A DNA stretch of 64,000 nt from Nitrobacteraceae bacterium AZCC 2146 (GTDB taxonomy: Bacteria > Pseudomonadota > Alphaproteobacteria > Rhizobiales > Xanthobacteraceae). The notes beneath the pieces were generated by a model. The model searched no databases. It saw nothing but the letters and a program-made list of their open reading frames with translations, and had not been told where the DNA came from. The stretch's first letter is position 1, and each line of letters begins with the position of its first letter. The stretch spans positions 5,940,001 to 6,004,000 of the forward strand of contig JBAGRP010000001.1 of NCBI GenBank assembly GCA_036924855.1, read 5' to 3'. Of the stretch, positions 8,938 to 16,622 are shown piece by piece. The position numbers and the translations under genes were made by a program.

Positions 8938-9311
8938 CGTCCTGACCGAAACTGTCGCGTTGTCTGCGACCACGCCGTCAAAAATACGCTGTCGTTGGAG
9001 TTTCGGCCGATTAGCGGTTCCGACTCCCACCATTCCAGCCCCTTGAAAGTTGCTGCCGAACATCCATTTGACATCCGTATACCATCCAATTGGATGGCAA
9101 ATTGGATGTGTCTATGGTTGATAATGTGCGCGCACTGCGACCCAGGAACTCCCGACACCGAGAAAATCACGATCAACCTTGACCGCCCTTCCCGGTTGCT
9201 CCGGACCCGGCCCCCTGCCTCATGGCGACGAATGCTTCCGCCGCTGACGCCATAGATTGGCGCCACAAAGCGCCGGCTCGCCGACGAAGCCCGCATCGCA
9301 GCCGCACGGCG
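8938..9311. other. Gene-free stretch
   Basis: No supportable gene. A GC-rich run lies just downstream of the exonuclease gene. AT-richer sequence around 9060-9110 lies next to the tRNA scar. No integrase gene is visible here. Confidence 0.5.
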
Positions 9312-10115
9312 TCAACGGCTCCGCGTGCGTCGCCGTCGCGGCGTCCCGGACAACTCGATCCACGCCGGCGCATGGTCGCTCGCGTTGGCTTCGCCGCGGA
9401 CGTCACGATCGACGCCGGCGGCCGCGAGCCGCGGCGCGACGGCCGGGCTCAGCAGCAGATGATCGAGCCGAAGGCCGGCGTCGCGGGGCCAGCGGTTGCG
9501 CAGGTAGCTCCAAAAAGTGAACATCGGATCGTCGGGATGCTGCGCGCGGAGCGCGTCGGTCCATCCCATCTCGACAAGTTGCGCGAACGCCGCGCGCGGT
9601 GCGGGCTGGATCAGGGCGTTCTTCAGGAATGACTTGGTCGAGTAGATGTCAAAGTCGGTCGGCACCACGTTTAAATCACCGGCGAGCACCGCCGGCACGC
9701 CTTCGTGCAGGAGCGCCGCGGCGTGGTCGATTAGCCGATCGAACCAATCGAGCTTGTAATCGAATTTAGGCCCGGGCTGCGGATTGCCGTTCGGCAGGTA
9801 GATGGACGCAATGACCAAGCCGTCGACCGCCGCCTCAATATAACGGCTCTGCGCGTCGTGGTGATCGCCGGGCAATGCGTCGCGGATAAGGATGGGATCA
9901 GCATCGCGCAGAAGGATCGCCACACCATTCCATGCGCGCTCACCCTTCCAGACTGCGCCGTAGCCGGCGCCGCGCAGCGCATCAATCGGGAATGCCGCAT
10001 CCGTCGACTTCAGCTCTTGGAGACAAACCACGTCAGGCTCGGCATCGGCGAGCCATGCAAGCAGATTTGGAAGTCGACGGTTGACGTCGTTGATGTTGAA
10101 AGTCGCGATTTTCAT
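9312..10115 (-). CDS. xth: Exodeoxyribonuclease III
   Basis: A 267-residue endonuclease/exonuclease/phosphatase fold protein, the usual length for Xth/ExoIII. It acts in cytosolic base-excision repair by cutting 5' of abasic sites and clearing 3' ends. Visible motifs in order: MKIATFNINDVN; the metal-binding CLQELKS; the catalytic GDLNVVPTDFD (Asp and Asn); and the closing LRLDHLLLS and SDHAPAW (catalytic His). The C-terminus ends in a basic RRRRTRSR tail. Its ATG overlaps the stop of the upstream small gene by four bases (ATGA), which implies translational coupling. The assignment is confident. Confidence 0.95.
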   Translation of the reverse strand: MKIATFNINDVNRRLPNLLAWLADAEPDVVCLQELKSTDAAFPIDALRGAGYGAVWKGERAWNGVAILLRDADPILIRDALPGDHHDAQSRYIEAAVDGLVIASIYLPNGNPQPGPKFDYKLDWFDRLIDHAAALLHEGVPAVLAGDLNVVPTDFDIYSTKSFLKNALIQPAPRAAFAQLVEMGWTDALRAQHPDDPMFTFWSYLRNRWPRDAGLRLDHLLLSPAVAPRLAAAGVDRDVRGEANASDHAPAWIELSGTPRRRRTRSR

Positions 10116-10477
10116 TCCGGCTGATGGTATGTCCGGAGCGCATCAGACGAAATAGCCACGGATCGGCATTCCGTCGTGCGCTCGGCGGCCGTTAGCGCGA
10201 CCCGAGCGATTTCGCGCAGTCGATGACGTGGGAAGTTCAGACGTAGTATCGCTTGAAATCCAAGCTCATAATTGCCGAGAAGCTGCCGCTCGATCGCCAG
10301 CGCGGCCGCTTCGACTTCTTCTTCAGAAAACGGGCGAAGCGGAGCGTCTGCGGCGGCCTCCTCGGAAGCGGTCCCCGGTGCCAACACGGCCTCAGAGATC
10401 ATGCTGCAGATCCGGAACTGAAGCGCTCCGAGCTTTAGAAGCCCGTCGATTAGTTCGCTTATCGGGTCACGGCTCAT
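10112..10477 (-). CDS. Conserved hypothetical protein translated with xth
   Basis: A 121-residue protein beginning MSRDPISELIDGLLKLGA and containing FSEEEVEAAALAIERQLLG and FPRHRLREIARVALTAAE. It is predicted to be mostly helical and soluble, with no membrane segment. I chose the ATG at 10475-10477, with GGAAG upstream, over an in-frame start 18 bases earlier. It lies 20 bases after the small membrane protein and overlaps xth by ATGA, so the three probably form one minus-strand operon. I do not recognise a domain. Confidence 0.65.
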   Translation of the reverse strand: MSRDPISELIDGLLKLGALQFRICSMISEAVLAPGTASEEAAADAPLRPFSEEEVEAAALAIERQLLGNYELGFQAILRLNFPRHRLREIARVALTAAERTTECRSVAISSDALRTYHQPE

Positions 10478-10496
10478 CCGGCACTTCCGCAGCAAC

Positions 10497-10724
10497 CTAT
10501 CGCCGACGGCGCGCGAGGGCCCGGCCGATCAGGAAAGCAACAAGAAGCGCGCCTAGCGGGGCCACCCGCGTGATCCTGCTCAAAAGGTCGAGCGGCTTCC
10601 CCGGCTTACGGCCCTCGTCAATTGCTTCGCTAATCCGCGCAGCGGCTACTTTGACGCCGTCGGTGACCACAGCCTTGACGTCAGCGATCGTATCGCTACC
10701 GGACGGTGTGTTTTCGTCGGTCAT
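10497..10724 (-). CDS. Small single-pass membrane protein (75 aa)
   Basis: Begins MTDENTPSGSDTIADVKAVV with GAGGAA six bases upstream. A helical amphipathic first half is followed by one hydrophobic helix (VAPLGALLVAFLIGRAL) and a terminal ARRRR basic patch. The layout suggests a small inner-membrane anchor with its N-terminus outside. The same strand and tight spacing tie it to the downstream hypothetical gene and xth. It resembles small YqjD/ElaB-type stress proteins only in general architecture; no specific family is claimed. Confidence 0.65.
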   Translation of the reverse strand: MTDENTPSGSDTIADVKAVVTDGVKVAAARISEAIDEGRKPGKPLDLLSRITRVAPLGALLVAFLIGRALARRRR

Positions 10725-10783
10725 GAGTTCCTCCACGAAATCGAGATGCGAACTCAAGTTCGCGTCGGCCAAATCGTTCCGGC

Positions 10784-11200
10784 TCAGAGCGCGCGGCGGG
10801 CTACTCGACGCCGCTGGCTGATGCCGACCATCGTGGCCGGCGGACGGGTGTGCAGCTCCGGTGGCAACGCGCTCGCGACAACGACAAGCTGGGGGGCCAC
10901 GGCCGGCACAGGAGCGGCTGGCGGCGGCTCTCCCACCGCCCGCTCCTTCGCCTCCATCACGTGCAGCGCATCCCGCCCGGCCGTGGTGAGCTGCCACCCA
11001 CTTGCGTCGCGGAACACGAGCCCTTGGCTGAATATGTCGAGATCAGGTGCGCGCGCGGCAAGTCGCTTCAGGCGCATGCTCCAAGCGGGCCCGGCGCCGG
11101 CAAGGATCGCGAGGTCGGACTTCATCGCAGCGACCGAAGCTCGGCCGTCGGGATAGCTCGCCAAAACTTTCATAACCGCGACCTGCAACGACACGCGCAC
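10784..11200 (-). CDS. Conserved hypothetical protein, winged-helix-like
   Basis: I take the GTG at 11198-11200 as the start, giving a protein beginning MRVSLQVAVMKVLASYPDG and containing SDLAILAGAGPAWSMRLKR, DIFSQGLVFRDASGWQLT and AGRDALHVMEA. The alternating helices with a short beta turn (GLVFRDASGWQLT) suggest a winged-helix fold, as in small DNA-binding proteins common in Bradyrhizobium. The Pro/Ala-rich tail is disordered. The frame is open to 11314, but the upstream residues look untranslated. No adjacent target is obvious. Confidence 0.55.
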   Translation of the reverse strand: MRVSLQVAVMKVLASYPDGRASVAAMKSDLAILAGAGPAWSMRLKRLAARAPDLDIFSQGLVFRDASGWQLTTAGRDALHVMEAKERAVGEPPPAAPVPAVAPQLVVVASALPPELHTRPPATMVGISQRRRVARRAL

Positions 11201-11431
11201 GCTCCACGCCGCCGGACTTCGATCGACCCGGTGGGGATTATGACAATAATTGCATCGCTTGAGCGCTGTCCACAGATTTGGGTATTTTGCACGGTCGTCG
11301 GCCCGAGGCGGCATTGAGCCATGACACCTATCGGACTAAATGGGCCTGACCGGAGCTTGACCCCAGAAACCTCGCTCGGGTTAGGCCCGGCGCGCTCCAA
11401 TCGGCGCGCGCCGGGTTGTCATCCCCGTTCG

Positions 11432-11656
11432 TCAACCAACCTTGCGCGCCAAGTGCTCGATTTGATCAAGCAAATTCTGGGCGTGCTCTTCGACGCGCAG
11501 GTTCATGAGCTGCGTTTCCGGTCCCGCAGGCAACCCTTGAACGCTGATCGCGATACCGCTGCGCAATTCACGAAGATGCTCCATCAGCCCCGGATCGACG
11601 TTGCGCAGGATCACCGCGGCAATGGTTGCGTAGACGCCTTCGACTGCTACCAGCAT
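11432..11656 (-). CDS. Small hypothetical protein (74 aa)
   Basis: Frame beginning MLVAVEGVYATIAAVILRN and ending EEHAQNLLDQIEHLARKVG. It is a soluble, helical, acidic-amphipathic sequence with an internal heptad-like C-terminus. The ATG at 11654-11656 has no strong Shine-Dalgarno. The opposite strand is also open here, so the strand choice rests on amino-acid composition alone. Function unknown. Confidence 0.4.
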   Translation of the reverse strand: MLVAVEGVYATIAAVILRNVDPGLMEHLRELRSGIAISVQGLPAGPETQLMNLRVEEHAQNLLDQIEHLARKVG

Positions 11657-11843
11657 CGCGCGCTGCCAGCGCCGGCACCGCCGCCGGGGCTGAAGGGCGC
11701 CTGATTGAGTTGGTTCAGATAGCCTTGCGTTGTCCCGCGGTCGCCGTCCCACATTGACGGCATGCGGCCAGCGCACGTGGGAGGCGCCGCGTCAGGCCCT
11801 CAAAGTCGACGCCGGGGGCGCCGCCGATGAATCCGGCCCGGGT

Positions 11844-11996
11844 TCAGGTACCCGCCGTCGTTCCGCCCATCGCCGGTGCATTGCGCATCGCCCAATATGA
11901 CGCGGCCACACCGCCAACCAGCAGGCCCGCGGTCCCCATTGCGCTCAGCACGACGAGCGTGGCTTTCCGGAAGCGTGCGATAGCGAAGCCGGTCAC
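11844..11996 (-). CDS. Possible small membrane protein (50 aa)
   Basis: A GTG-initiated frame reads MTGFAIARFRKATLVVLSAM followed by GLLVGGVAASYWAMRN and ends GGTTAGT. It has a basic N-terminus and one long hydrophobic helix, as in small inner-membrane proteins. A stop lies one codon upstream of the GTG and any ribosome-binding site (GAG) touches it, so translation is uncertain. Confidence 0.3.
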   Translation of the reverse strand: MTGFAIARFRKATLVVLSAMGTAGLLVGGVAASYWAMRNAPAMGGTTAGT

Positions 11997-12016
11997 CTCT
12001 CAATCGCTTCACCACT

Positions 12017-12730
12017 CTATTTGACGTCCTTCGCATCGGTCATTTCATCGGCAAAATAGCTCCAGGATCGAATCTTTTCCCGGCTCTTACCCAGCTGCCA
12101 GCGCTCTATCGCGGCCAATAGGCGGCTTCGAACGTCCTTTAAATCCAGTTTCTCCAGCCACTGCTTCAACAGGTGACCGTCATTGATTCCTGGTGCATCC
12201 CAATCGATAGAATCTATCGCCACTACGGGAAGCGACGTGACGAACTGCGCAGCATCATTATGATAAAAATCCGCAAGCTCTATGGGGAAGACTTCGCTCC
12301 GGATTGAGCGTCTTTCTTGGTTCGGTCTGGTGGGTTTAATATTACAGGTTTCACCGAACGTCGTTCCGGTATCAAACCGAACGTCGTTCTGGTGTTCACC
12401 GGAAGGTCGTTCCGATTGAATAGGAATAAAAGCAGCTGACGCGGAGGCGTTTGAAGGATCGTTTTTCATCGAAAGAGTGATGAGATCTGAGGTGCGTCTG
12501 CCGCCATTCTTGAAGCGCTTCTTGCGGCTTATAAAACCTCCGGCTTCAAGCTTCTTGAGCGCGGAATGCACCGCTCTCTCGGTCAACTCGCAGTCCTCGG
12601 CGATACTAGACTGTCGTGGGTAACATTCGTTGTTGCTGTTGGCGCGATCACACAACCGAAGCAACACCAGTTTTTGAGTCGACGAAAGGCCCTTCTGCTT
12701 CCATCCCCATATGGTCGCAGCCAGGCTCAT
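12017..12730 (-). CDS. Winged-helix replication-initiator-like protein
   Basis: A 237-residue protein, MSLAATIWGWKQKGLSSTQK onward. The first hundred residues form a winged helix of the HTH_36 type (SSIAEDCELTERAVHSALKK, LEAGGFISRKKRF), the domain found in many plasmid replication proteins. A charged linker and a helical C-terminus (LLAAIERWQLGKSREKIRSW) follow. Its ATG overlaps the parB stop as ATGA, so it is co-translated with parAB. Context and fold suggest an initiator or copy-control protein of a plasmid-derived module. It could equally be only a DNA-binding regulator of that module. Confidence 0.65.
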   Translation of the reverse strand: MSLAATIWGWKQKGLSSTQKLVLLRLCDRANSNNECYPRQSSIAEDCELTERAVHSALKKLEAGGFISRKKRFKNGGRRTSDLITLSMKNDPSNASASAAFIPIQSERPSGEHQNDVRFDTGTTFGETCNIKPTRPNQERRSIRSEVFPIELADFYHNDAAQFVTSLPVVAIDSIDWDAPGINDGHLLKQWLEKLDLKDVRSRLLAAIERWQLGKSREKIRSWSYFADEMTDAKDVK

Positions 12731-13650
12731 ACTGCTACAACCACAATCCGTTTCAAGAACTCCCTGCGCGATTTCTCTGACGCGGAATTCCATACCGTCA
12801 TCAAGGTGCGAAGGTCTTCGGGGTCTCCTTCGTGCTGCATAAGGTTTGACGTCGCGCGCTTTGTGGTTCGATTTGAGTCGTGAGAACGATCCGCTTTCGC
12901 CTTTCGCAACAAATGTTCGACGAACTCCTCGCGCGCTTCGGGTGGGATTGTCATCAAGCGATCGAGGATGACGCCGCGGTCTAGCTTGGTCCCGCGAACA
13001 CGTTCCAGCAGTCTGGGTCCAAGAGCTTCGCCGCGGGCCGCCGAACGTTGCGCCGCGCGTTGGGACTTCCCGGTGAGCTGAGCTGCGGACGCAGAAAACG
13101 CATCCGTCAGGTTGGCGCTTGCGTTTGGAGAGCCGCGCCCCATGATCTGGTTCGCCGCGCGTGCTCCCCGAGCCTTGGCGGGGCCATGCTTTTGCTCATG
13201 CAAGCGTCGGCGCACGCCGAACAGATGAGCCTCCTCCGCAGGTGACAGCGATAGACGGATGAGGTTGCTATCGATTTCAATCAACCCAGCCGTTGTTTCG
13301 TCGGCATTTATGATGCGAACGTCGACTGTGCTCCATCCCAGGCGGCGCGCGGCTTCCAGTCGGTGCAACCCCGCCACCAATGTGAGGTGTCCCGATACTG
13401 CGTAGTCTTCGCCCAGGCGGACGCTGATTGGATCGATAAGCTGACATTGCCGAATAGAGGTAACAAGTGAGCACACAGTCTCTTCGTGAAGCTCGCGCAG
13501 TCGGGGCGGGACGACCACCTTCTCGATGTTCCATTTGAGCGGCCCACTGGTGTCTACGGCCTGCGTAGCCGTCTCTAGGACGGCGCTTTTCTCTGGCGTC
13601 GATTCGAGGGCGGAGGTGGACCCAAAGGGATTGGGCAGGTTCAGAGCCAT
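12727..13650 (-). CDS. parB: ParB/Spo0J-type partition protein
   Basis: 307 residues from the ATG at 13648-13650. An in-frame extension to 13794 overlaps parA heavily and was rejected. The ParB N-terminal CTP-binding domain is visible: PPRLRELHEETVCSLVTSI, then DYAVSGHLTLVAGLHRLEAA (the GxHRLxAA motif), then IEIDSNLIRLSLSPAEEAHL. A central segment rich in Ser/Ala/Arg (LTGKSQRAAQRSAARGEAL) matches the position of the HTH that reads parS. The start overlaps the parA stop by ten bases and the stop overlaps the next gene by four, so this is a compact three-gene unit. It acts in DNA segregation of its replicon. No obvious parS repeat was found nearby. Confidence 0.85.
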   Translation of the reverse strand: MALNLPNPFGSTSALESTPEKSAVLETATQAVDTSGPLKWNIEKVVVPPRLRELHEETVCSLVTSIRQCQLIDPISVRLGEDYAVSGHLTLVAGLHRLEAARRLGWSTVDVRIINADETTAGLIEIDSNLIRLSLSPAEEAHLFGVRRRLHEQKHGPAKARGARAANQIMGRGSPNASANLTDAFSASAAQLTGKSQRAAQRSAARGEALGPRLLERVRGTKLDRGVILDRLMTIPPEAREEFVEHLLRKAKADRSHDSNRTTKRATSNLMQHEGDPEDLRTLMTVWNSASEKSRREFLKRIVVVAV

Positions 13651-14234
13651 GAGCGGCAATTGATTTCCCGAGCTGCCGATCCGTGCGGCTCGTATTCTGT
13701 TACGCCTTTGCCAAACCCGAATGAGTCCTGAAAGGCGACCCGGGCGCTGACCACCGGTGCCACATTGCCAAGTTTGCGATACTCGGCGAGCCATTGTGTC
13801 AGACGGTTTCCCGGCGGGGCCTGGGTGAGCAAGAACGCGAAACCCACCCGGTAGTCGCTGAGGATGGAGCGCACCTGCCGCGCGACGTGGTAGTCAATAA
13901 GGGTCGGCCTTGCCACAACGAGCGCCAGGTCGGCAGCAAGCACGGCGGCTGCCAAGCCCTTCCAATCATGGCCGGCGCCATCAATAAAGCAGATGTCGAA
14001 GGCACCTCGCGCATTGTCGACTTCGCGAGACAATGTGCGCGCGTCCGCGCTAATCACGCGCGGGATCAACTGCCTGCGCTGTTCGGCCCACTTCACGGTT
14101 GATTGTTGAATGTCGGTGTCGATCAGAAGGGTCCGCGCCGCAGGATTGGCGGTGTGGGCGGCCGCTGCGAGGTTGGCGCAGGCGGTGGATTTACCCACCC
14201 CACCTTTGACTGAAACGATCGATACGCAATACAT
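13641..14234 (-). CDS. parA: ParA-family partition ATPase
   Basis: A short 197-residue ParA of the plasmid (type Ib-like) class, without an N-terminal HTH. The deviant Walker A is VSVKGGVGKSTACANLA near the N-terminus, followed by LLIDTDIQQSTVKWAEQRR (switch I) and DICFIDGAGHDW (Walker B). It binds the nucleoid and moves ParB-bound DNA. The ATG at 14232-14234 is preceded by GGAGAAG. It is the first gene of parA-parB-HTH. Such units on a chromosome usually mark an integrated plasmid or conjugative element. Confidence 0.9.
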   Translation of the reverse strand: MYCVSIVSVKGGVGKSTACANLAAAAHTANPAARTLLIDTDIQQSTVKWAEQRRQLIPRVISADARTLSREVDNARGAFDICFIDGAGHDWKGLAAAVLAADLALVVARPTLIDYHVARQVRSILSDYRVGFAFLLTQAPPGNRLTQWLAEYRKLGNVAPVVSARVAFQDSFGFGKGVTEYEPHGSAAREINCRSWL

Positions 14235-15023
14235 GCTTTCACTTCTCCTGAAGAAAACATGTCAGCTGATCCAGCAGTCGCAAAGGTGCTCAATTCCCGA
14301 GCGAGCAAGCCGAACTCCCCGGATTGTAAGGCTTCGTCAACAAACCGGCAGATTTTATCCACAGAACAGTTTTGTCGTTGGTCGCTGACAGACGGCTCAG
14401 GTTATGAGCGGCGAGGGTGTGCGAGCTTTACTTGGACGTCGGGATGCCTGGGCGTTCAGACGTTTGCTCTGGCAAGCACGAGAGCATACGGCTGCGGACT
14501 TGACCGAATGTTTTGAGGTCTGGTTCGTGCCGACCTCCCGATCTCGAACCCGGTCTGAAGTTGCTTCGGTCGATCAAGGCTGTGATCGCGCTTGGTATCG
14601 TGTTGATGCTAGGTCGCTCACGGAGGGCCTTGTCATATGTCGCACACAACTGTATCACATCCGCAGTGGATCGCAGAATTCCAATGTTATTTCAGTGGGT
14701 TGTCAGTGAGCGTGACGTAGCTTAGAATCCTCCCGCCCCAGCCACAGGTTATGCCTGCGGCTCAGGCACTTCTTTCATTTGGCGGGTTTTCGTTCTGAAT
14801 GGGCTCTCTTGCCTCATCCTGAATAGATGTTGCGGATTGGTTTGCCAGCCAGTGGGCGTGCCGCTTCCGGGTGGCGGAAAGCATCCGCGGGGCTGTTCGC
14901 TTGGCGTAGCCAGCGTAGCTTCCCTTGCTCCAGTGGGCGGACAGCGCGCGACCCTGGCCCTCCGTGAGTTCCGCATATACCACTTGGCGCTGAGCGAAAC
15001 GCTGCCGCAGCAACCGCAAAACC
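14235..15023. other. Long gene-poor region upstream of parA
   Basis: Holds the parA promoter region. Several overlapping short frames occur on both strands. One (minus, running into 14762 with SAHWSKGSYAGYAK) has protein-like composition but no recognisable family and no start outside the neighbouring GntR gene. No iteron array or obvious ParB-site repeat was seen by eye. Confidence 0.4.
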
Positions 15024-15728
15024 TCAGCCTCCGGCCGTCGATTTTGCTGCAGGCATGTAAATCTGAGCGTAGCCTTCCTTGATCGCCGAGGTGATCTGAT
15101 CAAGGCGCCGATCGATGTGCTTCTCCAGCACCGGCACGCATTTGGCTTCGTCACGCGCCTTCACGCCGAGCAGCACGGCGCGATGCTCGGCCTGGGTCTT
15201 GGTGCGGTTGATCCGATCCATGTCGATCCAGCGGACGAAGCGGATGCGCGCATTGACGTTGCGCAGCACGCGCAGCATCTCGGCATTGTTCGACATGCTC
15301 AAGAGCCTCTCATGGAAGGTCTCGTCGAGCTGGACCAGCTCCATGGACGTGCGTTCGCCCGGATCGGGGCCGGTGTCACGCAAGAAGGTGAGCAGCGCGT
15401 CGATATCTTGATCGCGGGCGCGCTTGATCGCCAGGCGAACCGCGGCGATCTCGATCGATTTGCGCAGTTCGTAGAGGTCGAAGATTTCCTGGGCATCGAG
15501 CTCGCGGCAGAAGAACCCCTTACCCGGCATGAAGCGCAGAAAGCCTTCGGTGTTCAGCCGGTTCAGCGCCTCGCGCAGGGGGGTGCGGCTGACGCCGAGC
15601 AAGCTCGCAATGGCACCCTCGTTGAGCCGCGCGCCCGGCTTGAACTCGAAGCTCACGGCCATAGTCTTGAGCTGTTCATAGACCCGGTCGACGACGCTAT
15701 CGGAGGAAATCTCCAGCTGTTTGATCAT
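15024..15728 (-). CDS. GntR-family (FCD) transcriptional regulator
   Basis: 234 residues. The N-terminal winged helix is clear: VVDRVYEQLKTMAVSFEFKP, ARLNEGAIASLLGVSRTPLR, EALNRLNTEGFLRFMPGKGF. The C-terminal all-helical FCD domain has metal/ligand-type residues (LDETFHERLLSMSNN, EHRAVLLGVKARDE). FadR-subfamily members of this kind are usually repressors released by an organic or amino acid. It lies just downstream of, and parallel to, the catabolic operon at 15844-22154, with its own AT-rich promoter containing an operator-like palindrome. It is the natural candidate regulator of that operon and of the divergent ABC importer. A GTG 12 bases earlier is an alternative start. Confidence 0.9.
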   Translation of the reverse strand: MIKQLEISSDSVVDRVYEQLKTMAVSFEFKPGARLNEGAIASLLGVSRTPLREALNRLNTEGFLRFMPGKGFFCRELDAQEIFDLYELRKSIEIAAVRLAIKRARDQDIDALLTFLRDTGPDPGERTSMELVQLDETFHERLLSMSNNAEMLRVLRNVNARIRFVRWIDMDRINRTKTQAEHRAVLLGVKARDEAKCVPVLEKHIDRRLDQITSAIKEGYAQIYMPAAKSTAGG

Positions 15729-15743
15729 TGCTGAATGCACTTT

Positions 15744-15763
15744 CGAATACGTTATATTATACG
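15744..15763 (-). promoter_or_regulatory. AT-rich promoter/operator candidate of the GntR gene
   Basis: CGAATACGTTATATTATACG contains an imperfect inverted repeat and a TATAAT-like -10 on the minus strand just ahead of the GntR start. Its GAATAC core also occurs in the two operator-like words at 22230 and 22385, which fits autoregulation. Inference only. Confidence 0.4.
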
Positions 15764-15843
15764 GACATGCGCCCTAAGCTGGCAATCGCGAGGCCGACGT
15801 TTTCAACGGTCCCCGCGAGGGATGCTAGTCGGGCGCGGCCGCG

Positions 15844-16593
15844 TCAGGAAAATGCGCGGGGCCGCAGGCCGGCGTGAAACCAGGTGATCATCGAATAGAT
15901 GTCATAGACCGGAATGCCAACGGCGGCCTGCAGCGCCGCCGCATAGGGCGGCATGTTGGTGCATTCGAGCACGATGGCGCCGACATCGGGATTTTGGGCG
16001 ACGAGTTGCTTGCCGGCCTCGACCACGTCCTGTTCGGCGAGCGCGACGTCCATGTCCTCTTTCTCGGCCTTGATCAGCACGCGGAAAAACTCCCGGCCGT
16101 TCTCGGTGCCGACCAGCGGCGTATCGAGCGGCACGCCGGCGCCTTCGAGATGGGCCGGCGTCAGCGTTGAACCCGACACTGTGACCAGACCGACGCGCTT
16201 GCCGGGTGGCAGCGTCGCCTGTACCCACGGCACTTGCATCAGCGAGGAGGTCGCGACCGGCACACCGGTCGCAGCGGCGATCTCGCGCTGAAACAGCGAC
16301 AGGAAGCCGCAATTGGTGGTGATCGCTTCGGCGCCGAGCCGCACCAGATCCTTCGCCGCATCGATGAAATCAGGCAGCAGGCCGGCCGCACCTTTGAGTA
16401 CGACCTTTTCCGGGCTGGCGCCGGGCACCACCCGGTAAAGCACGGGAAACGGCCACGTCGTGCCGTTGCCCATGTCGCCGGGGATCCTCGGAAACTTCGC
16501 TTCCAGCATCAGGATGCCGAGCGGTGCGCCATAGATGGCCTTGCCGCCGCGGGCGATGCGCGGCGTGAGGACGGGGGACGAATGCGCGGTCAT
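15844..16593 (-). CDS. Asp/Glu/hydantoin racemase superfamily protein
   Basis: 249 residues. It has the two-cysteine catalytic arrangement of cofactor-independent racemases: AITTNCGFLSL (Cys95) and IVLECTNMPPY (Cys211), one on each side of the active site. The front part (GKAIYGAPLGILMLEAKFPR, IPGDMGNGTTWPFP) is typical of the aspartate/glutamate racemase family members found in catabolic clusters rather than of MurI. It would interconvert D and L forms of an amino acid, or act on a related acid. It is the last structural gene of the minus-strand operon and lies 29 bases after the FAD oxidoreductase stop. The true substrate is unknown. Confidence 0.85.
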   Translation of the reverse strand: MTAHSSPVLTPRIARGGKAIYGAPLGILMLEAKFPRIPGDMGNGTTWPFPVLYRVVPGASPEKVVLKGAAGLLPDFIDAAKDLVRLGAEAITTNCGFLSLFQREIAAATGVPVATSSLMQVPWVQATLPPGKRVGLVTVSGSTLTPAHLEGAGVPLDTPLVGTENGREFFRVLIKAEKEDMDVALAEQDVVEAGKQLVAQNPDVGAIVLECTNMPPYAAALQAAVGIPVYDIYSMITWFHAGLRPRAFS

Positions 16594-16622
16594 GGCCAGG
16601 TTCTCTTCACAGCGACGAAAAA

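Noticed and set aside
8866..9063. N-terminal extension of the AraC regulator
   Set aside because: The extension would translate a tRNA fragment and has no AraC-like sequence.
13651..13794. N-terminal extension of ParB to a 355-residue form
   Set aside because: It overlaps the end of parA by 150 bases and has Arg/Trp-rich non-family composition; the ATG at 13650 gives a normal ParB.
14123..14362. A 79-residue minus-strand frame starting upstream of parA
   Set aside because: It overlaps the parA start in another frame, uses a GTG without a ribosome-binding site, and its C-terminal part is parA shadow.
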